Below, one piece after another: positions 49,116 to 61,093 of a DNA stretch of 64,000 nt. The DNA comes from Utricularia gibba (taxonomy: Eukaryota > Streptophyta > Magnoliopsida > Lamiales > Lentibulariaceae). Positions within the stretch are counted from its first letter, which is position 1. Each line of letters starts with the position of its first letter. The DNA lies in contig NEEC01000007.1 in NCBI GenBank assembly GCA_002189035.1, positions 248,001 through 312,000 on the forward strand, in the 5' to 3' direction. The position numbers were made by a program, and so were the translations under genes. The notes under the pieces were generated by a model. The model was not told the DNA's origin. It made no database searches and was given only the letters and a program-made list of their open reading frames with translations.

Positions 49116-49786
49116 AAACTTCGCTAATTGTGTTTTTAGACACATTTGACTGTTAATGAGGAATCCTTTATCCAACCCTGAAGAAGCTCAAAATGTAACT
49201 AGCCATCGATCATCAACTTGATGAACTGCCCATCTTCTGATTCTCCGGCCGTGTGTTTTCCTCCGCCGGCGAATTTAAGCAGTCCCGAGTAATTTACAAA
49301 GTCAGCTTGTTTCTCATTTGTACTAATCCCAAGTACGTACGGCCGGCCGACAGCAAATGGAATCGGAGGAGCTTTAAGGTTTGTCTCATTCTCATTCATT
49401 GCAGAAAGAAAGAGATTTTCAGTTGCAAGTTGCAAGAAATCAGGGTTTCGTTTCATTTATTCGGGTCGCGGCCATCCTGAGTATTGATTACGATTACGAA
49501 TCGACGCTTCTTCTTTCTGTAATTTGAATCCATGTCATCAAAGGATCGAAGTCTGTAGGTGCACCAACCGAGTCCAGTTCTTTCCTAATTTGTTAACCTT
49601 CCTAAAATTTTCTTCGTTCTGCGACGTGGGGCAGACCAGAACCTGGTGAAAACCTTCTCTTCTTTTTTCTTACCGTCTGTTGTTTTTGCTGTAGGGCACG
49701 AGGAAGAGAAGTTTTTACAGTGTTCTGACATTTCATGTAGGAAAATGCGTTTGATGGAACTCTGATGCATTTCATGTTTCAGTGGA
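49116..49786. other. Promoter and 5' UTR (probably with an intron) of the NIPA-like gene
   Basis: 671 bases without coding similarity. A polypyrimidine/AG acceptor (GTTTCAG ending at 49781-49782) sits five bases before the NIPA start, so the 5' UTR is probably spliced. Confidence 0.45.
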
Positions 49787-51600
49787 ATGGTGGGTGTCTC
49801 CGATAATGTTCGTGGATTCGTCTTGGCTCTCTCCTCCAGTGTCTTTATTGGGTCAAGTTTCATCATAAAGAAAAAGGGGCTACAGAAAGCTGGGGCATCC
49901 GGGACTCGAGCGAGTTAGTTTTTTCTACCTTATTCAATATCACTCCCGACTTTGTATTCATTGACGGCTATTGGATTACTGCTGTAAATCTCTCAAAAGG
50001 TTTACCTTTTTTTCCTTTTGTTTTGAAATCTGATGTATTTGACCAGGCGAAGGCGGCTTTGCATATCTTAAGGAGCCATGGTGGTGGGCCGGAATGGTTA
50101 CAAGTAAGGAATTAAACGGATTGTCCTTCTGAATGCTCCTCTCTTGATAAATTTTTCTTTTTGCGCAAGCAGCTAGCTGCAAAATTCATTAAGTGAGATT
50201 CGTTAAGTAAACAGATGTTCAAAAACGCAATTGATAACCTGGATATCTGTATTGTGGCTTTGCAACATAGTTGCTCCTTGAGGAGAATTTCGTATGTGGT
50301 TTACTTTTAGAAACCTTATGAATTACTTGCATCATTGGGCTAGTCAGTTTATCTCGTGTTCATGCTGACTGTAGTGATCATTGGCGAAGGAGCGAACTTC
50401 GCTGCCTATGCTTATGCTCCTGCAATTCTTGTAACCCCTCTGGGGGCTCTGAGCATTATTTTCAGGTACAGCATCTTTCCCTGAAAGTGCCATCATGACA
50501 TTTTACTCACGAGTTGACAATTTATCCTGGTAAACATTTTCGATGCAGCGCAGTGCTAGCTCATTTCATTCTAGATGAAAGGTTACATATGTTTGGAGTT
50601 GTTGGCTGTATGCTCTGCTTGGTGGGGTCTATTACAATAGTCTTACACGCTCCTCTTGAGAGGGATATCGAATCTGTCAAGCAAGTCTGGCATCTGGCCA
50701 CTGAGCCTGGTAAATATATCATGTCTTTTCCGTTATACAAGTTTCAGAAAAGCGAATTAACATTTTTACATAATCTCTGCTGCTCCTGTTCAATCCGGTG
50801 CTCTGCATATCAACAAGCTCTAACTCTGCCTATATGATGCAGGCTTTATAGTGTACTTTCTTGTGGCATTGGCTCTAGTTGGGGTTCTCATTGTAATCTA
50901 CGTGCCTCGCTACGGGCACACACACATGGTTGTTTACATCGGAATATGCTCCCTCATGGGATCCATCACTGTTAGCTCTTCTACCACTTCCAGATGCATC
51001 CTTTGGTATTCCACTCTCTTAGCCATGCTTCTGCTTGTTCTGGTCACAGGTCATGTGTGTGAAGGCCGTGGCCATAGCTCTGAAGCTGTCATTCTCAGGG
51101 TCTAACCAGTTCAAATATTTCGAGACATGGTTTTTCACCATTCTGGTGGTTATTTTCTGCGTGATGCAGCTGATATATCTGAACAAGGTCTCTCTCTCAT
51201 TCATCACATTCACCTTCTTGATACTTGCAGCATCACTCACTCACATTCCATTCCAGGCCCTGGACATGTTCAACACTGCGGTGGTTTCCCCTGTCTACTA
51301 CGTCATGTTCACGACTCTGACCATCGTCGCAAGTACCATAATGTTCAAGGTAGCCACTCAATCGCCAGAATCATTTTTTCAAGAATGCATGATGAAAGGG
51401 TGTTGGATTGTATTCAGGAATGGGACTCCCAGGATGGATCACAGATCGTCACTGAGTTGTGTGGCTTCATCACTATACTGAGCGGTACTTTTATTCTTCA
51501 CAAAACTAAGGACATGGGCGCTCCACGGTCGCAGGCGCCACCGTGCCCTCCCTACCGGCATCATGCCAACTCCGACTCCGCCTCCCTTGAGATGGCCTGA
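49787..51600 (+). CDS. NIPA-like magnesium transporter (DUF803)
   Basis: Eight exons: 49787-49913, 50047-50103, 50375-50465, 50549-50709, 50843-50970, 51050-51187, 51257-51349, 51418-51600; 325 residues, in frame. The start is [20 protein letters not shown]. Typical landmarks are [109 protein letters not shown] and [17 protein letters not shown]. About nine membrane segments are visible, with a short Pro-rich cytosolic tail. Animal NIPA proteins carry Mg2+; plant members are assigned by similarity. Confidence 0.93.
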
Positions 51601-52418
51601 TAACCCCTCTCTAAGGGCCAATAAACATGACAACTCCATTGTTGACATTTCAAGTGCAGGGTTTTGACAAAGATGCAACTTTTACACTGTTTTCCATATG
51701 CAGAAACAACAGCATTTGGTAAGGAGCCATGACACCTTCGTAAGCTGTGTTTTGTCAAACTCCCACCTGAGATAATTATCTGTGGATAGAAAGTATGGAT
51801 TCAGCAATACAACTAAGTGTCTGATCATGAGAACCCACCCCTTGTCAGATTCCATATCCCCAACTTTCAGATGCCTGCCACTAGAACTCCAAAAGGAAAG
51901 AATCTCTATCACCAACACCTTGTGTGCAAAGAACATGCGTGTGTTGGTTCCTAGTGTCCTTTCTTAGGTAAGAACAGCAGAAAGCTGGTCTAAATGATGG
52001 TGATGGTTGAGCCAAATTTCAACAGCAGCAAAAGGCAGAGTAAATACTTGTGAAAACAGCAGGAGGGAGACAGAGCAATAAATTGTACAGTTGTTGATTC
52101 ATTCATACAAATGACATACACAAGTCCTCCATTTATTAGTTTGTTTCACAATCTGAACCAGACCCCCCACACCCCCTGTGTCCTTTCTTTCTTTGTTTTT
52201 TTGTTCCTCCAGTCACTACTACTGCTTTTTTAAAGGAGTATTAGTGACTGGTAATCTATCATAATCACCCCCTAATCCCTATTACAGCAACGCGACAGGG
52301 ACCCTTCAAACAAACAATAATGCAAATGGGGCGGGCATGGGAAGGGGGAAGGCAAGCTCTGCCCACTGAAAGCGAGCACAAGAAGAAGGGAGAAAAGAAG
52401 AAGAAGAAGAAGAACCTG
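51601..52418. other. Convergent 3' UTRs of NIPA-like and GAE genes
   Basis: 818 bases. An (AGA)n run lies at about 52392-52413, next to the GAE stop. No coding exon is supported. Confidence 0.5.
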
Positions 52419-53777
52419 TTATTCCTTTTTTGCCCTCGTCTCAACCCCGTAATACCCAACATACCACTTGACGAATTTCCGTAGCCCAGAAGCCAGATCC
52501 GTGGTCGGCTTGTAGCCGAGCTCCCTCTGCGCCAGTGTGACGTTGGCGTGGGTGAATGGAACGTCGCCGTTTCGGGGCATTTTGATCACGTGCTTCTTCG
52601 CCTTCACGTTCAGGAGGCTCTCCAGGATTCCGACGAGTTTCCCGACGGAGACGGGAGACGTGTTCCCGAGGTTGAAGACGCGGAGCTGTGCCGGCCCTGT
52701 CTTCTTCCCGCCGCTGCCGGTGCTCTTCTCGGCAGTGTCCAGGGCGCCGATGCAGCCTTTCACCACATCGTCGATGTACGTGAAGTCACGCGCCACCTCT
52801 TTGTCGTCCTGGGTCACGTACACGTTGATTCCTTTCCCCTGAAGGATGTCCTTTGTGAAGAAGAAATACGCCATATCCGGCCTTCCCCAGGGTCCGTAGA
52901 CGGTGAAAAAACGGAGTCCTGTTAGGGACAAGCCGTAGATGTGGTTGTAGGTGTGGGCGATTTCCTCGCCGGCCTTTTTCGTGGCAGCGTAGAGACTCGC
53001 CGGTTGATCTGTGCGGTGGAGCTCCGAGAACGGGACCTGTGTGTTTAATCCGTAGACAGAACTGGAAGAAGCCCAGACAATCGCCGGCTGCGGATCGGCG
53101 TTTTTCGCAATTTCGAGAAGAGTCACGAATCCGGCGATGTTGGAGTTCACATACGACAGTGGATTCTGCATCGCATAACGGACGCCGGCCTGCGCGGCGA
53201 GATGAAGGATGTGAGTAAACGGCACGATGTCGAACAATTTCTGGAGCAATTGCGCGTTGTTGATGTCCCCGTCGACGACGAAGATTTGGTGTTTGCTGAG
53301 CAGACTCTGCCTCGCTCGCTTCAGCGACGGATCGTAGTAGGAATTGAAATTATCCAGCCCTAGAACGCCGTCGCCGCGCTTTTTTAGGGCGAGGGAGCAA
53401 TGGGAGCCGACGAATCCTGCAGCGCCAGTAACCAAAACAGACAATCCATCGGGCCGCCGCGGCGTCGAAGAGTGGCGTACTTGCTTCTCCCACGCTGCTC
53501 CGCCCCCGTAAAACGCCGACGAGAGTAGATTGCTGGTGGCGTGAATGTGGTGGCCTGCAGTGCCATCGGTTCCGGACAACGGCGGGTGGTTGAGAGTAAA
53601 AAGGAAGATGAGAATCAGCGTAGCCAGGAGAGTGACACGGAAGAGGAGCTTGGAGGAAGCGTTGAGGAAACTGGTGGTGTTGAGCCGGCGGAGGTAGCTA
53701 TTGTACCTCTCCAGCTTCGCCGTTTTGCTTGTATCCGCCGGCGACGCGCCGCCGCCGATGATCGCGTGGTACTGCAT
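52419..53777 (-). CDS. GAE: UDP-glucuronate 4-epimerase
   Basis: One intronless frame of 452 codons from Met53777, the usual structure of plant GAE genes. A cytosolic N-terminus (MQYHAIIGGGASPADTSKTA) precedes a Golgi signal anchor at about residues 44-62 (LLFRVTLLATLILIFLFTL). The extended SDR domain starts with the NAD motif TGAAGFVGSH at 117-126. Then come GLDNFNSYYDP, HLAAQAGVRYAMQNP, the Ser of ASSSSVYG and the catalytic YxxxK in YAATKKAGEE, RFFTVYGPWGRPDMA and DDVVKGC. It converts UDP-glucuronate to UDP-galacturonate for pectin in the Golgi lumen. The frame is open to 53921 upstream, but similarity starts at MQYHA. Confidence 0.95.
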   Translation of the reverse strand: MQYHAIIGGGASPADTSKTAKLERYNSYLRRLNTTSFLNASSKLLFRVTLLATLILIFLFTLNHPPLSGTDGTAGHHIHATSNLLSSAFYGGGAAWEKQVRHSSTPRRPDGLSVLVTGAAGFVGSHCSLALKKRGDGVLGLDNFNSYYDPSLKRARQSLLSKHQIFVVDGDINNAQLLQKLFDIVPFTHILHLAAQAGVRYAMQNPLSYVNSNIAGFVTLLEIAKNADPQPAIVWASSSSVYGLNTQVPFSELHRTDQPASLYAATKKAGEEIAHTYNHIYGLSLTGLRFFTVYGPWGRPDMAYFFFTKDILQGKGINVYVTQDDKEVARDFTYIDDVVKGCIGALDTAEKSTGSGGKKTGPAQLRVFNLGNTSPVSVGKLVGILESLLNVKAKKHVIKMPRNGDVPFTHANVTLAQRELGYKPTTDLASGLRKFVKWYVGYYGVETRAKKE

Positions 53778-54218
53778 CGTCGGCTCACCGCTTTCACCTC
53801 CCCAAATAGGAAACCGCGTTCTTCTTTTTGTTCCTCTTTTTTTTAAAAAAAAATAATAATTCCGATAAATAAAATCTCGGGGATTCTGCCTTTCGCGAAA
53901 CCCCTGCGTTAGTAGCCCCAATCCAGCATTATAAATAAGAGAGACACGCCAAAGCCCCCGCGTCGGTACCCAAATTTACCTATTTTTATTTATTATAAAT
54001 AAAATATTTAACCCATCTAACACCAAACAAGCGACTAAATAATTCTTTATTATTTCTTATGAAAAAAATTAAATATTTATTTCTTTATCACATTTTTCTC
54101 AAAATAAAAAAATAGGAAATTTGAAAGATAGAGTGGTGGGTGGTTATTGGTCATGGGAATCTAAGGACAGGATTTAATGTATTTGTTACGTGTAATAAAT
54201 TAGTTAGATTGCCGTTTA

Positions 54219-54240
54219 TAATATATATATATATATATAT
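54219..54240. repeat. (TA)n microsatellite
   Basis: About 11 uninterrupted TA units, followed by AT-rich DNA in the GAE upstream region. Confidence 0.85.
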
Positions 54241-55608
54241 AAACACTATTATGCCTCTTATTACTCTACAGTAATTAATGTAAATATTTTAATATAAATT
54301 AATTTTTTCTAAGTTATTTTTAAAATATTCTATGATGGGGATTGGATGATATTGTTAAAGTAAAGGGGGTATTTTAGGAATATTTTAATAAGACGGTAAA
54401 TAATTTTGGTATCATTATGTCCAGGGATGGATCATCGTGACGCGGTATCAAAGTTGGCCGCCCAGCTGTCATGTCGGTGCCGTTTATTCAGACACGGCAC
54501 GAGAAGGCGTCATGTGACAATCTGTCTTACCATGACCGAATGTTGCCTAAAATTACACATTCGCCCCATCCCTCGCAGTTGTAAGAATACCAGGTGGTCA
54601 CCGGATATTACCGAAAATTACTCCTCCGCTCCCCGAATTTTATCAATTTACAGGATGCCCCCTATCAAAGCCACTTTTAAAAGGAAAGATTATCACGGGA
54701 ATCAAAAGAGCGAAACAAAAAAAAAGTTCAAGGGAGGGATATTTGTTCCTTGTATTTTTAAAATAATGAAAATAAACATCATTTTCAGGTGGGCCACCAC
54801 CAGCGTATCAATAATTAGCAAGTAAACAAATGCTTTAATATTAAAAAAATAAAAATAAAAAGATATCTTCTCAGAGATAGGAGACGACAAGAGAAGGCAT
54901 TCACGTCGCGACTGAAGGTGTTTTTGGGCATGGGACGAATGTCGGCAGAGAAGTTTTTCTTCACTAGTAAAAAAAATTAATAAAAAGCCCCTGAAGAACT
55001 GGATAATTCGAAAAGGGATCTATCTCTTGGGGTGGAATATTCGAATATCGTAAATTATTTTTAATGCCACTGTATTTTCCGGGGAGGGTGACTCGCGGAA
55101 TCTCTTCAACCATAGGACGAGGACATGAACTCGCTCCATGTGATCCCTAACATGTACTCGCACATATGTCTTAGTCCGATTCGAAAATAATAATATTGTA
55201 TTATTATTATTAATTTTTTCTTTTATGAAGAAATGGGAATATATGTCATTTTTCATGTGTAGCATAGGGGGATAGAATCATGGGGACCAAATGAATGAGG
55301 GCACCCCTAGAGCTAAGTGCAGGAGGGACGAATTGGAATGGGAATCCATGTGACAGTTCACTATTGCCAGATTCCTACTTAGCATGCGGAACTTAATGCT
55401 TTAAAACACATGGTCAAAAAGATCGTAAACCCTGATTTGTAATTCCAAAATACGATTTTATCGAATTTAATTCAATTGTTATCGGATAAAAAAATAAGAG
55501 GTGTTTGGAAAGGTAATATACGAGTACCGCCATACGGGGAGGCCGTACAAGTGGTAAAAGAATCCAAGTTCAGGAATAAAATGGACGTATGTGAAGCTGC
55601 TCTCAATG

Positions 55609-55632
55609 TAATAATAATAATAATAATAATAA
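55609..55632. repeat. (AAT)n microsatellite
   Basis: About eight ATA/AAT units in the GAE-SHMT spacer. Confidence 0.85.
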
Positions 55633-56236
55633 AATGAAAGAAAGGAAAAGTCGAAAGCGATGCCCAATGGAAAAGCAGGGGATTCGTCGTAGCTGCTAAT
55701 TAATTAGCCGTGAGGGGCGGGTGCACATGGCAAGAAAGGAGAAATTGAGGTGTCACCACTCACAATTTTGCACCCACATTTAATGCATTTTTTTATTTTT
55801 TGAATTTTAAAAATTTTTTAATAAAAAAAACTCGGTAAAAATCCGGATATATAAAAAAATTGTTTTTTTAAGTATATGATAAAATTGATCATTTTATATA
55901 TAAAATTTTGAGGAAAAATTCGTTTTCCAGCACAGCTGCAATATGGGCCCGGAGCCCTGCAGGCTACTTATTTGCACTTGGGCTGGATTACGTATGGTCC
56001 CTGGGTTGCCCCAGGCAACGAGAAGGAGGTTGCATTCTTGTTTTGTCTGAGGAGAAGTAGTTGCTATGGGAACATGCATTTCACTAAACAGAACAAAGCA
56101 GGACAGGGTAGGGATGAAGGTGGACTGAAACGAATACATGGCTAAGGATGGGCACACCGTTAGGGAACAAATATGCAGGAACTTATTCTTTCAGAAGAGG
56201 AAAGTGGAATGTGGGGTGGGCTACTGCAGGAGATGT

Positions 56237-58251
56237 TCAATCCTTGTACTTCATCTGGGCGACATTGAAGCCTGGCATGTCGAAGGAAGAAGCGAATTTC
56301 TCCACATCGGCCTTGAGGTCTTCGATGTCCTTGTTGTTGGCCAGGCCCTTGTTGAAGTCCTTCAGCAACTTCCCGTGCTCCTTTTGGATCTTCAAGGAGA
56401 TGGATACTGCACGATGAAGGAATTCTGCGATTTTCTCGAAGTCTTCTTCAACTAATCCTCTGGATGTCATGGCGGGAGCACCTGCATAGATCAACAAGGA
56501 CAACGTGCTGCAGGAATGAATCGAACTAGCATATGCAACAATTCAAATATGATTCACAGACAACCAAACTCCATGTTCACAATTTCCAGACTGTTAGGTG
56601 AAGGACGAAGCAGAAAGTGAGTAGTGGTATTCTTACCTATGCGAACGCCACCAGGGGCCAGTGCGCTACTGTCACCGAAAACAGCGTTCTTATTGACAGT
56701 AATGTTGCACAGGTCACAGAGCTTCTCAACCTTGTTTCCTGATCAGAAAAAACTTAGGCGGGCATATCTCAAAATTGTAAATGAATCCCCAGAAGAACAA
56801 CGCCAGGATCTTGATCTTACCGGTCAATCCAAGAGGTCTGAGATCCCAGAGAACCAGATGGTTTTCAGTTCCCCCAGTTACAAGCTGGTAACCTTTGCTA
56901 ATGAGGTAGTTACCAAGTGCAGCAGCATTGGCTTTCACTTGCTTAGCGTATGCCTTGAATCCAGGCGTCATTGCCTGCTTCAAAGCAACGGCAAGAGCAC
57001 CAATCTGGTGGTTGTGTGGACCACCCTGGAGAGACGGGAAAACAGCAAAGTTGATTTTATCCTCGAAGTCATACACTGCATTTTCAGGCTGTCCCTTCTT
57101 TGCTGGCTTTGGACCCTTTCTGTAGAAGATCATGCCAGCCCTTGGACCTCTGAGACTCTTGTGTGTTGTAGTTGTGACCAAGTCACAATACTCAAAAGGG
57201 TCCGCCGCTTCCTACAACCACCAAACATTACAATCAGATAATGACGTTCGTTCGACGCATTTCATGCATATTTTGATCCACAGTACAGTAGATCTTGGGA
57301 TCAAACTCTAGATCTTGGATTCAAAGTTGAAACTTGAATAGTATCAAAGTATTCATTGCACAAAAAATATATATATGCAGGAATCGACATTGTTTTATTG
57401 AATAAACAACGATTTTGCAATAACATACACAAGCATGCAGCCCACCTCCAGATCAAGTGTGTTCAGATCACGCAAACAAGAGAAGAAGCGAAAGCATGAA
57501 ATACTAGCAGCTTTAACAATCAGATCTCTGACTCCAACAATTTATGCATATCAGAAAGCAATGAATGGTTTACCTGAGCAGCAACAAGCCCACTGATGTG
57601 AGCCATGTCACAGAGCAACAGCGCTCCACACTTATCAGCAATCTCCTTGAATCTCTTGTAATCCCAATCCCTGGGATAAGCACTGCCACCACAAATAATC
57701 ATCTTGGGTCTGAAATCCAATGCTTTCTCCTCCAATCTATCGTAATCGATGTAGCCCGTTTTGGAATCAACCTTATACGGCAAACTCTCGAAGTAGATAG
57801 AAGTAGCGCTGATCTTTTTCCCACCAGAGGTATAATATCCATGCGTCAAATGCCCACCAGACGGCAAATCAAGCCCCATTATCCTATCATGGGGATTCAG
57901 CACCGCCGTGTAAGCAGCAAAATTCGCAGGAGATCCACTGTACGGCTGCACATTGACTCCCCATTTGGTCGGATCCAAACGGTAAGCCTGAAGAGCTCGT
58001 GACCTGGTGAGATTCTCGATCTCGTCAATAAACTCATTTCCTCCATAGTATCGATTACCAGGCATGCCCTCAGAGTACTTGTTGGTGAGGGCGCTTCCCA
58101 GAGCTTCGATAACCGCAAAGGAGGTGAAATTCTCTGAAGCAATAAGCTCGATCCCCCGCCATTGCCGACGCTTCTCCTTCTCAATCAGATCGTGAATCTC
58201 TGGATCCACGGTTGATAGAGAGGCGTTTCCCCACTTCGAAACGGGATCCAT
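56237..58251 (-). CDS. SHM4: Serine hydroxymethyltransferase, cytosolic type
   Basis: Four exons: 57574-58251, 56821-57211, 56637-56738, 56237-56481; 471 residues, the length I recall for Arabidopsis SHM4. It starts [20 protein letters not shown] with no transit peptide, so a cytosolic form is likely. Key parts are [63 protein letters not shown], the PLP lysine in [14 protein letters not shown] at about residue 244, [18 protein letters not shown] and [15 protein letters not shown]. The enzyme uses PLP to interconvert serine and glycine with tetrahydrofolate, feeding one-carbon metabolism. It starts 491 bases from RALF on the other strand. Confidence 0.96.
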
Positions 58252-58742
58252 TCTCAGCAACGAAAGTTCGGTGAGAAGTACGCTGGCAAGGCGAGGTCAG
58301 GAGTGGGACGAATGGCGTCCATTTATGGCGGAGGATCAAGGTTTGAGTGAATAGACGCAATTGCCCTGGGGTAGGTAGTTCGATTTGGTTGGTGTTGAAG
58401 AGTGAAACGTAATTTCAAGTCCTGATTACGCAGGGTTTTAACTTGTAAATGACCGTGAGGGATTGTTTGACTTCCGGCTTCCACCAACCGTTTCCTAGGC
58501 CACATGGTAACCCATCCTACGGTCTACGATTGTCGGCAGCCCACCTACCCAACTTGCACGTCCACCGTATAAAAGAAAAGGCCATGCGTACGCCCAACAT
58601 AAAGGAGGAGGCCCATCCCAATCGGAGAGAGTGTAGCCAGCACAGCCCTGCCCTGTTCTGCATTCCCGCAACGCCTTTATCATCGCGAAAATCGAGTTCC
58701 TTTTCACGCGGTTAGCCCGAAGGCGAGCTCCGATCCAAGCAG
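58252..58742. promoter_or_regulatory. Divergent promoter between SHMT (-) and RALF (+)
   Basis: 491 bases between start codons. A TATAAAAG box at 58568-58575 on the plus strand is well placed for a RALF transcript start near 58600, which would leave a 5' UTR of about 140 bases. No clear TATA was seen for SHMT. Confidence 0.55.
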
Positions 58743-59081
58743 ATGCAGGCCGCCGTCATGCTCAAACCGCAATCGATTCTCGCTTTCTTGTTCGTATCGC
58801 TCTCTTTTATCCGAATCGGTCGAGGACTAACCGTGAAATTGGAGAAATTCGAGACCGCGCAGACAGCGGCGCTGGTGGAGATTGAGACGGCGGATGTCGA
58901 GAGCAATCGGCGGAGGTTGCTGGAAACGGGGAGGAGATACATCAGCTACGATACTCTGATCAGGGATGTGGTGCCGTGCGATCGCCCCGGGGCATCGTAT
59001 TACACCTGTAGGGAACACGGCGTTGCTAATTTCTACAACCGCGGTTGCCAGGTCATTACCAGATGTGCCAGAGGAGAATGA
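58743..59081 (+). CDS. RALF: Rapid alkalinization factor (RALF) prepropeptide
   Basis: Intronless, 112 residues, as usual for RALF. A signal peptide (PQSILAFLFVSLSFIRIGRG) and a propeptide end at a dibasic S1P-type site (NRRRLLE, about residues 57-63). The mature part holds RRYISYDTL, with the YISY motif needed for receptor binding, and the four cysteines of two disulphides: VVPCDRPGASYYTC, YNRGC and VITRC. RALF peptides signal through FERONIA-type receptor kinases with LLG co-receptors and raise apoplastic pH. Where I recall ANPYNRGC/ANPYSRGC as the norm, this one has ANFYNRGC, a Pro to Phe change. Confidence 0.96.
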   Translation: MQAAVMLKPQSILAFLFVSLSFIRIGRGLTVKLEKFETAQTAALVEIETADVESNRRRLLETGRRYISYDTLIRDVVPCDRPGASYYTCREHGVANFYNRGCQVITRCARGE

Positions 59082-60010
59082 AGACGATGAAGGGGAAGGC
59101 CCTTTCTCCCCGCGTTTTCCTTAGGGCATCGTAAATTTTCTGTATTCCTTCCCACTGGTACAGCAACGCTTCTTCCCCCATCTTCAACGGCTACATATTC
59201 TCTCCTTGCTTGTAAATTATTTTTTCCCATTTGTTTTTTGATATGAAAAAAGAATTGAGAAAACAACCGGCACTCTGACTTATTCATGTGTTTTTACCTA
59301 AATGCCCCGAACCGTTGTTCACTGTCTTCCAACTTTAAAATTGTTACTTAATATTCATAAACAGATCAATTGAATATTTAATTTTGAATTTCATAATTAT
59401 AAGTTTCAATTTTTATAATTTTTTATAAAAATTATAGGATTATATTACAGATTTTTTTATTTAATTTTGTATAATTAAATGACATTATTAATGATCATAT
59501 ATATGAATATTTAAAATATCCGTAAATTTAAAATAGAATTGAATCGAATTTTCCATTTTTTAGAATAATTCTTTGTCAAACCCCTCATTTCAACGTGTCC
59601 TTCGATGCGAAGGGTGTCTTGGTAAATGCACGAATGTAGTTTCACTCGCCCTAGACAAATCGTCATTCGCACGAAGTGATCTTTGGGCATAGGCGATTTC
59701 TGCGATCTCCCAAATCCGTCTTTCCTGTGGCGGTTTGCGGATTCCTTGACTCCTTTGCCCAGGGGATTCTGAGGTTTGGAGCTTCAGGTTTTTTTAGTTT
59801 TCGATTTGCTCTCTATTTGGGCAGTGGATGCCTTGTTATACGATCAAGATTGGTTTTCCCGTTGAAAATGAATGTTGGGGTTGTAAGTCTCATTTTTATT
59901 TATTTGATTATATATCTTTCGGTGGAAATAGGGGTTGAAGTGTTTTCTTATTTCTGTTTCTTGCCTTTTTTTTTGGACTTGAGATTGTATGTTTTTTTTT
60001 ATGTGATAAG
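59082..60010. other. RALF 3' UTR and promoter / 5' UTR of the DnaJ gene
   Basis: 929 bases, AT-rich in the middle (59330-59570). The region 59640-60010 probably holds a 5' UTR with an intron. The open frame at 59676-60038 shows no similarity before the DnaJ Met. No gene is supported. Confidence 0.45.
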
Positions 60011-61093
60011 ATGGATGGGAACAAAGATGAAGCCGTAAAATGCTTGAACATAGCCAAGGATTCAATCAAATCTGGAGATAAGGTCCGTGCGCGTAAATTT
60101 CTTGAGAAAGCACGAAGACTATACCCGTCAATTGAGGTTGATGATCTGCTTTCGAATTTGGGTGCTCCAGAACAAGAAAATACGAGCAATGGTGAGCACA
60201 CTGATAAAAATCATTCCAACCAAACCAGGCCTCGTAAGAGGGTCTCAGCAGCTGAACCTTCGTCATCAGCATCATCCAGCACTTCAGCTGCCTACACTGA
60301 GGAGCAGATTGAAGTAGTCAGAGATATTAAAAGAAAGAAAGACTATTATGAAATACTGGGATTGGAAAAGAGCTGTACTGCTGAGGATGTACGCAGAGCA
60401 TATAGGAAGATTTCCTTGAAAGTACACCCTGATAAGAACTCTGCACCGGGAGCAGAGGATGCATTTAAGAAGGTATCAAAGGCCTTTAAATGTTTAAGTG
60501 ATGAGGAAAGCAGGAAAAGGTATGATACTGTTGGCTCTGATGAACCCTCCTACGAAAGGCGAAATGGTGGAGATAATGTTCATCGAGGATATAATGGTTT
60601 TTATGATGGAGATTTTGACGCAGATGAGATTTTCAGGAATTTCTTCTTTGGTGGTATGCATCCTGCTACAACTGCCAATTTTAGTGGGTTTACATTTGGA
60701 CCTGGTGTTAGGGTGAGAACTGGTGGAGGTGATCAGGGATCTAACCTGCGAAGGGTTTTGATTCAACTGCTTCCTGTGATTGTGATAATGTTGATGAGTT
60801 TTATGCCATCATCAGAACCTCCATATTCCCTTTCTCAGTCGTACACATACAGCTACAGATTGGCTACTGGCAAGGGAGTAAATTTCTATGTTAAATCTGC
60901 AAAATTTGAACAACAGTATCCACCTGGTAGTCCCGAACGTGTTTCTCTTGAACAACGGGTTGAGAATGATTACCGTACAGCTCTAGTGCAAAACTGTAGA
61001 GTGGAATGGCAACAACTTCATTGGGGATACAGAAGAGAGACCCCAAACTGTGATGCTTTGAAGCGCTTTGAGGCCATGTCTGACCATGCTTGA
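60011..61093 (+). CDS. DnaJ (Hsp40) protein with DUF1977, ER-membrane type
   Basis: One uninterrupted frame of 360 codons. The N-terminus MDGNKDEAVKCLNIAKDSIK is the TPR-like start shared by plant and animal DNAJB12/14 relatives. The J domain at about residues 110-175 carries DYYEILGLEKSCTAEDVRRA and the HPD motif in LKVHPDKNS. A Gly/Phe-rich segment follows (GFYDGDFDADEIFRNFFFGG), then one membrane span (LLPVIVIMLMSFMP) and the DUF1977 domain (YSYRLATGKGVNFYVKSAKF, YRTALVQNCRVEWQQLHWGY). It would stimulate Hsp70 ATPase at the ER membrane, with a likely role in ER quality control by analogy. Confidence 0.95.
   Translation: MDGNKDEAVKCLNIAKDSIKSGDKVRARKFLEKARRLYPSIEVDDLLSNLGAPEQENTSNGEHTDKNHSNQTRPRKRVSAAEPSSSASSSTSAAYTEEQIEVVRDIKRKKDYYEILGLEKSCTAEDVRRAYRKISLKVHPDKNSAPGAEDAFKKVSKAFKCLSDEESRKRYDTVGSDEPSYERRNGGDNVHRGYNGFYDGDFDADEIFRNFFFGGMHPATTANFSGFTFGPGVRVRTGGGDQGSNLRRVLIQLLPVIVIMLMSFMPSSEPPYSLSQSYTYSYRLATGKGVNFYVKSAKFEQQYPPGSPERVSLEQRVENDYRTALVQNCRVEWQQLHWGYRRETPNCDALKRFEAMSDHA

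Larger units (their letters stand above)
53778..56236. other. 2.5-kb AT-rich intergenic region, GAE promoter and SHMT 3' flank
   Basis: No coding exon is supported. A TATAAATA box lies at about 53939-53947. Simple repeats are (TA)n at 54219-54240 and (AAT)n at 55609-55632. Long AT-rich blocks occur at 53980-54400 and 55790-55920. No transposon ends, tRNA or ORF with known similarity was seen. Confidence 0.5.
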
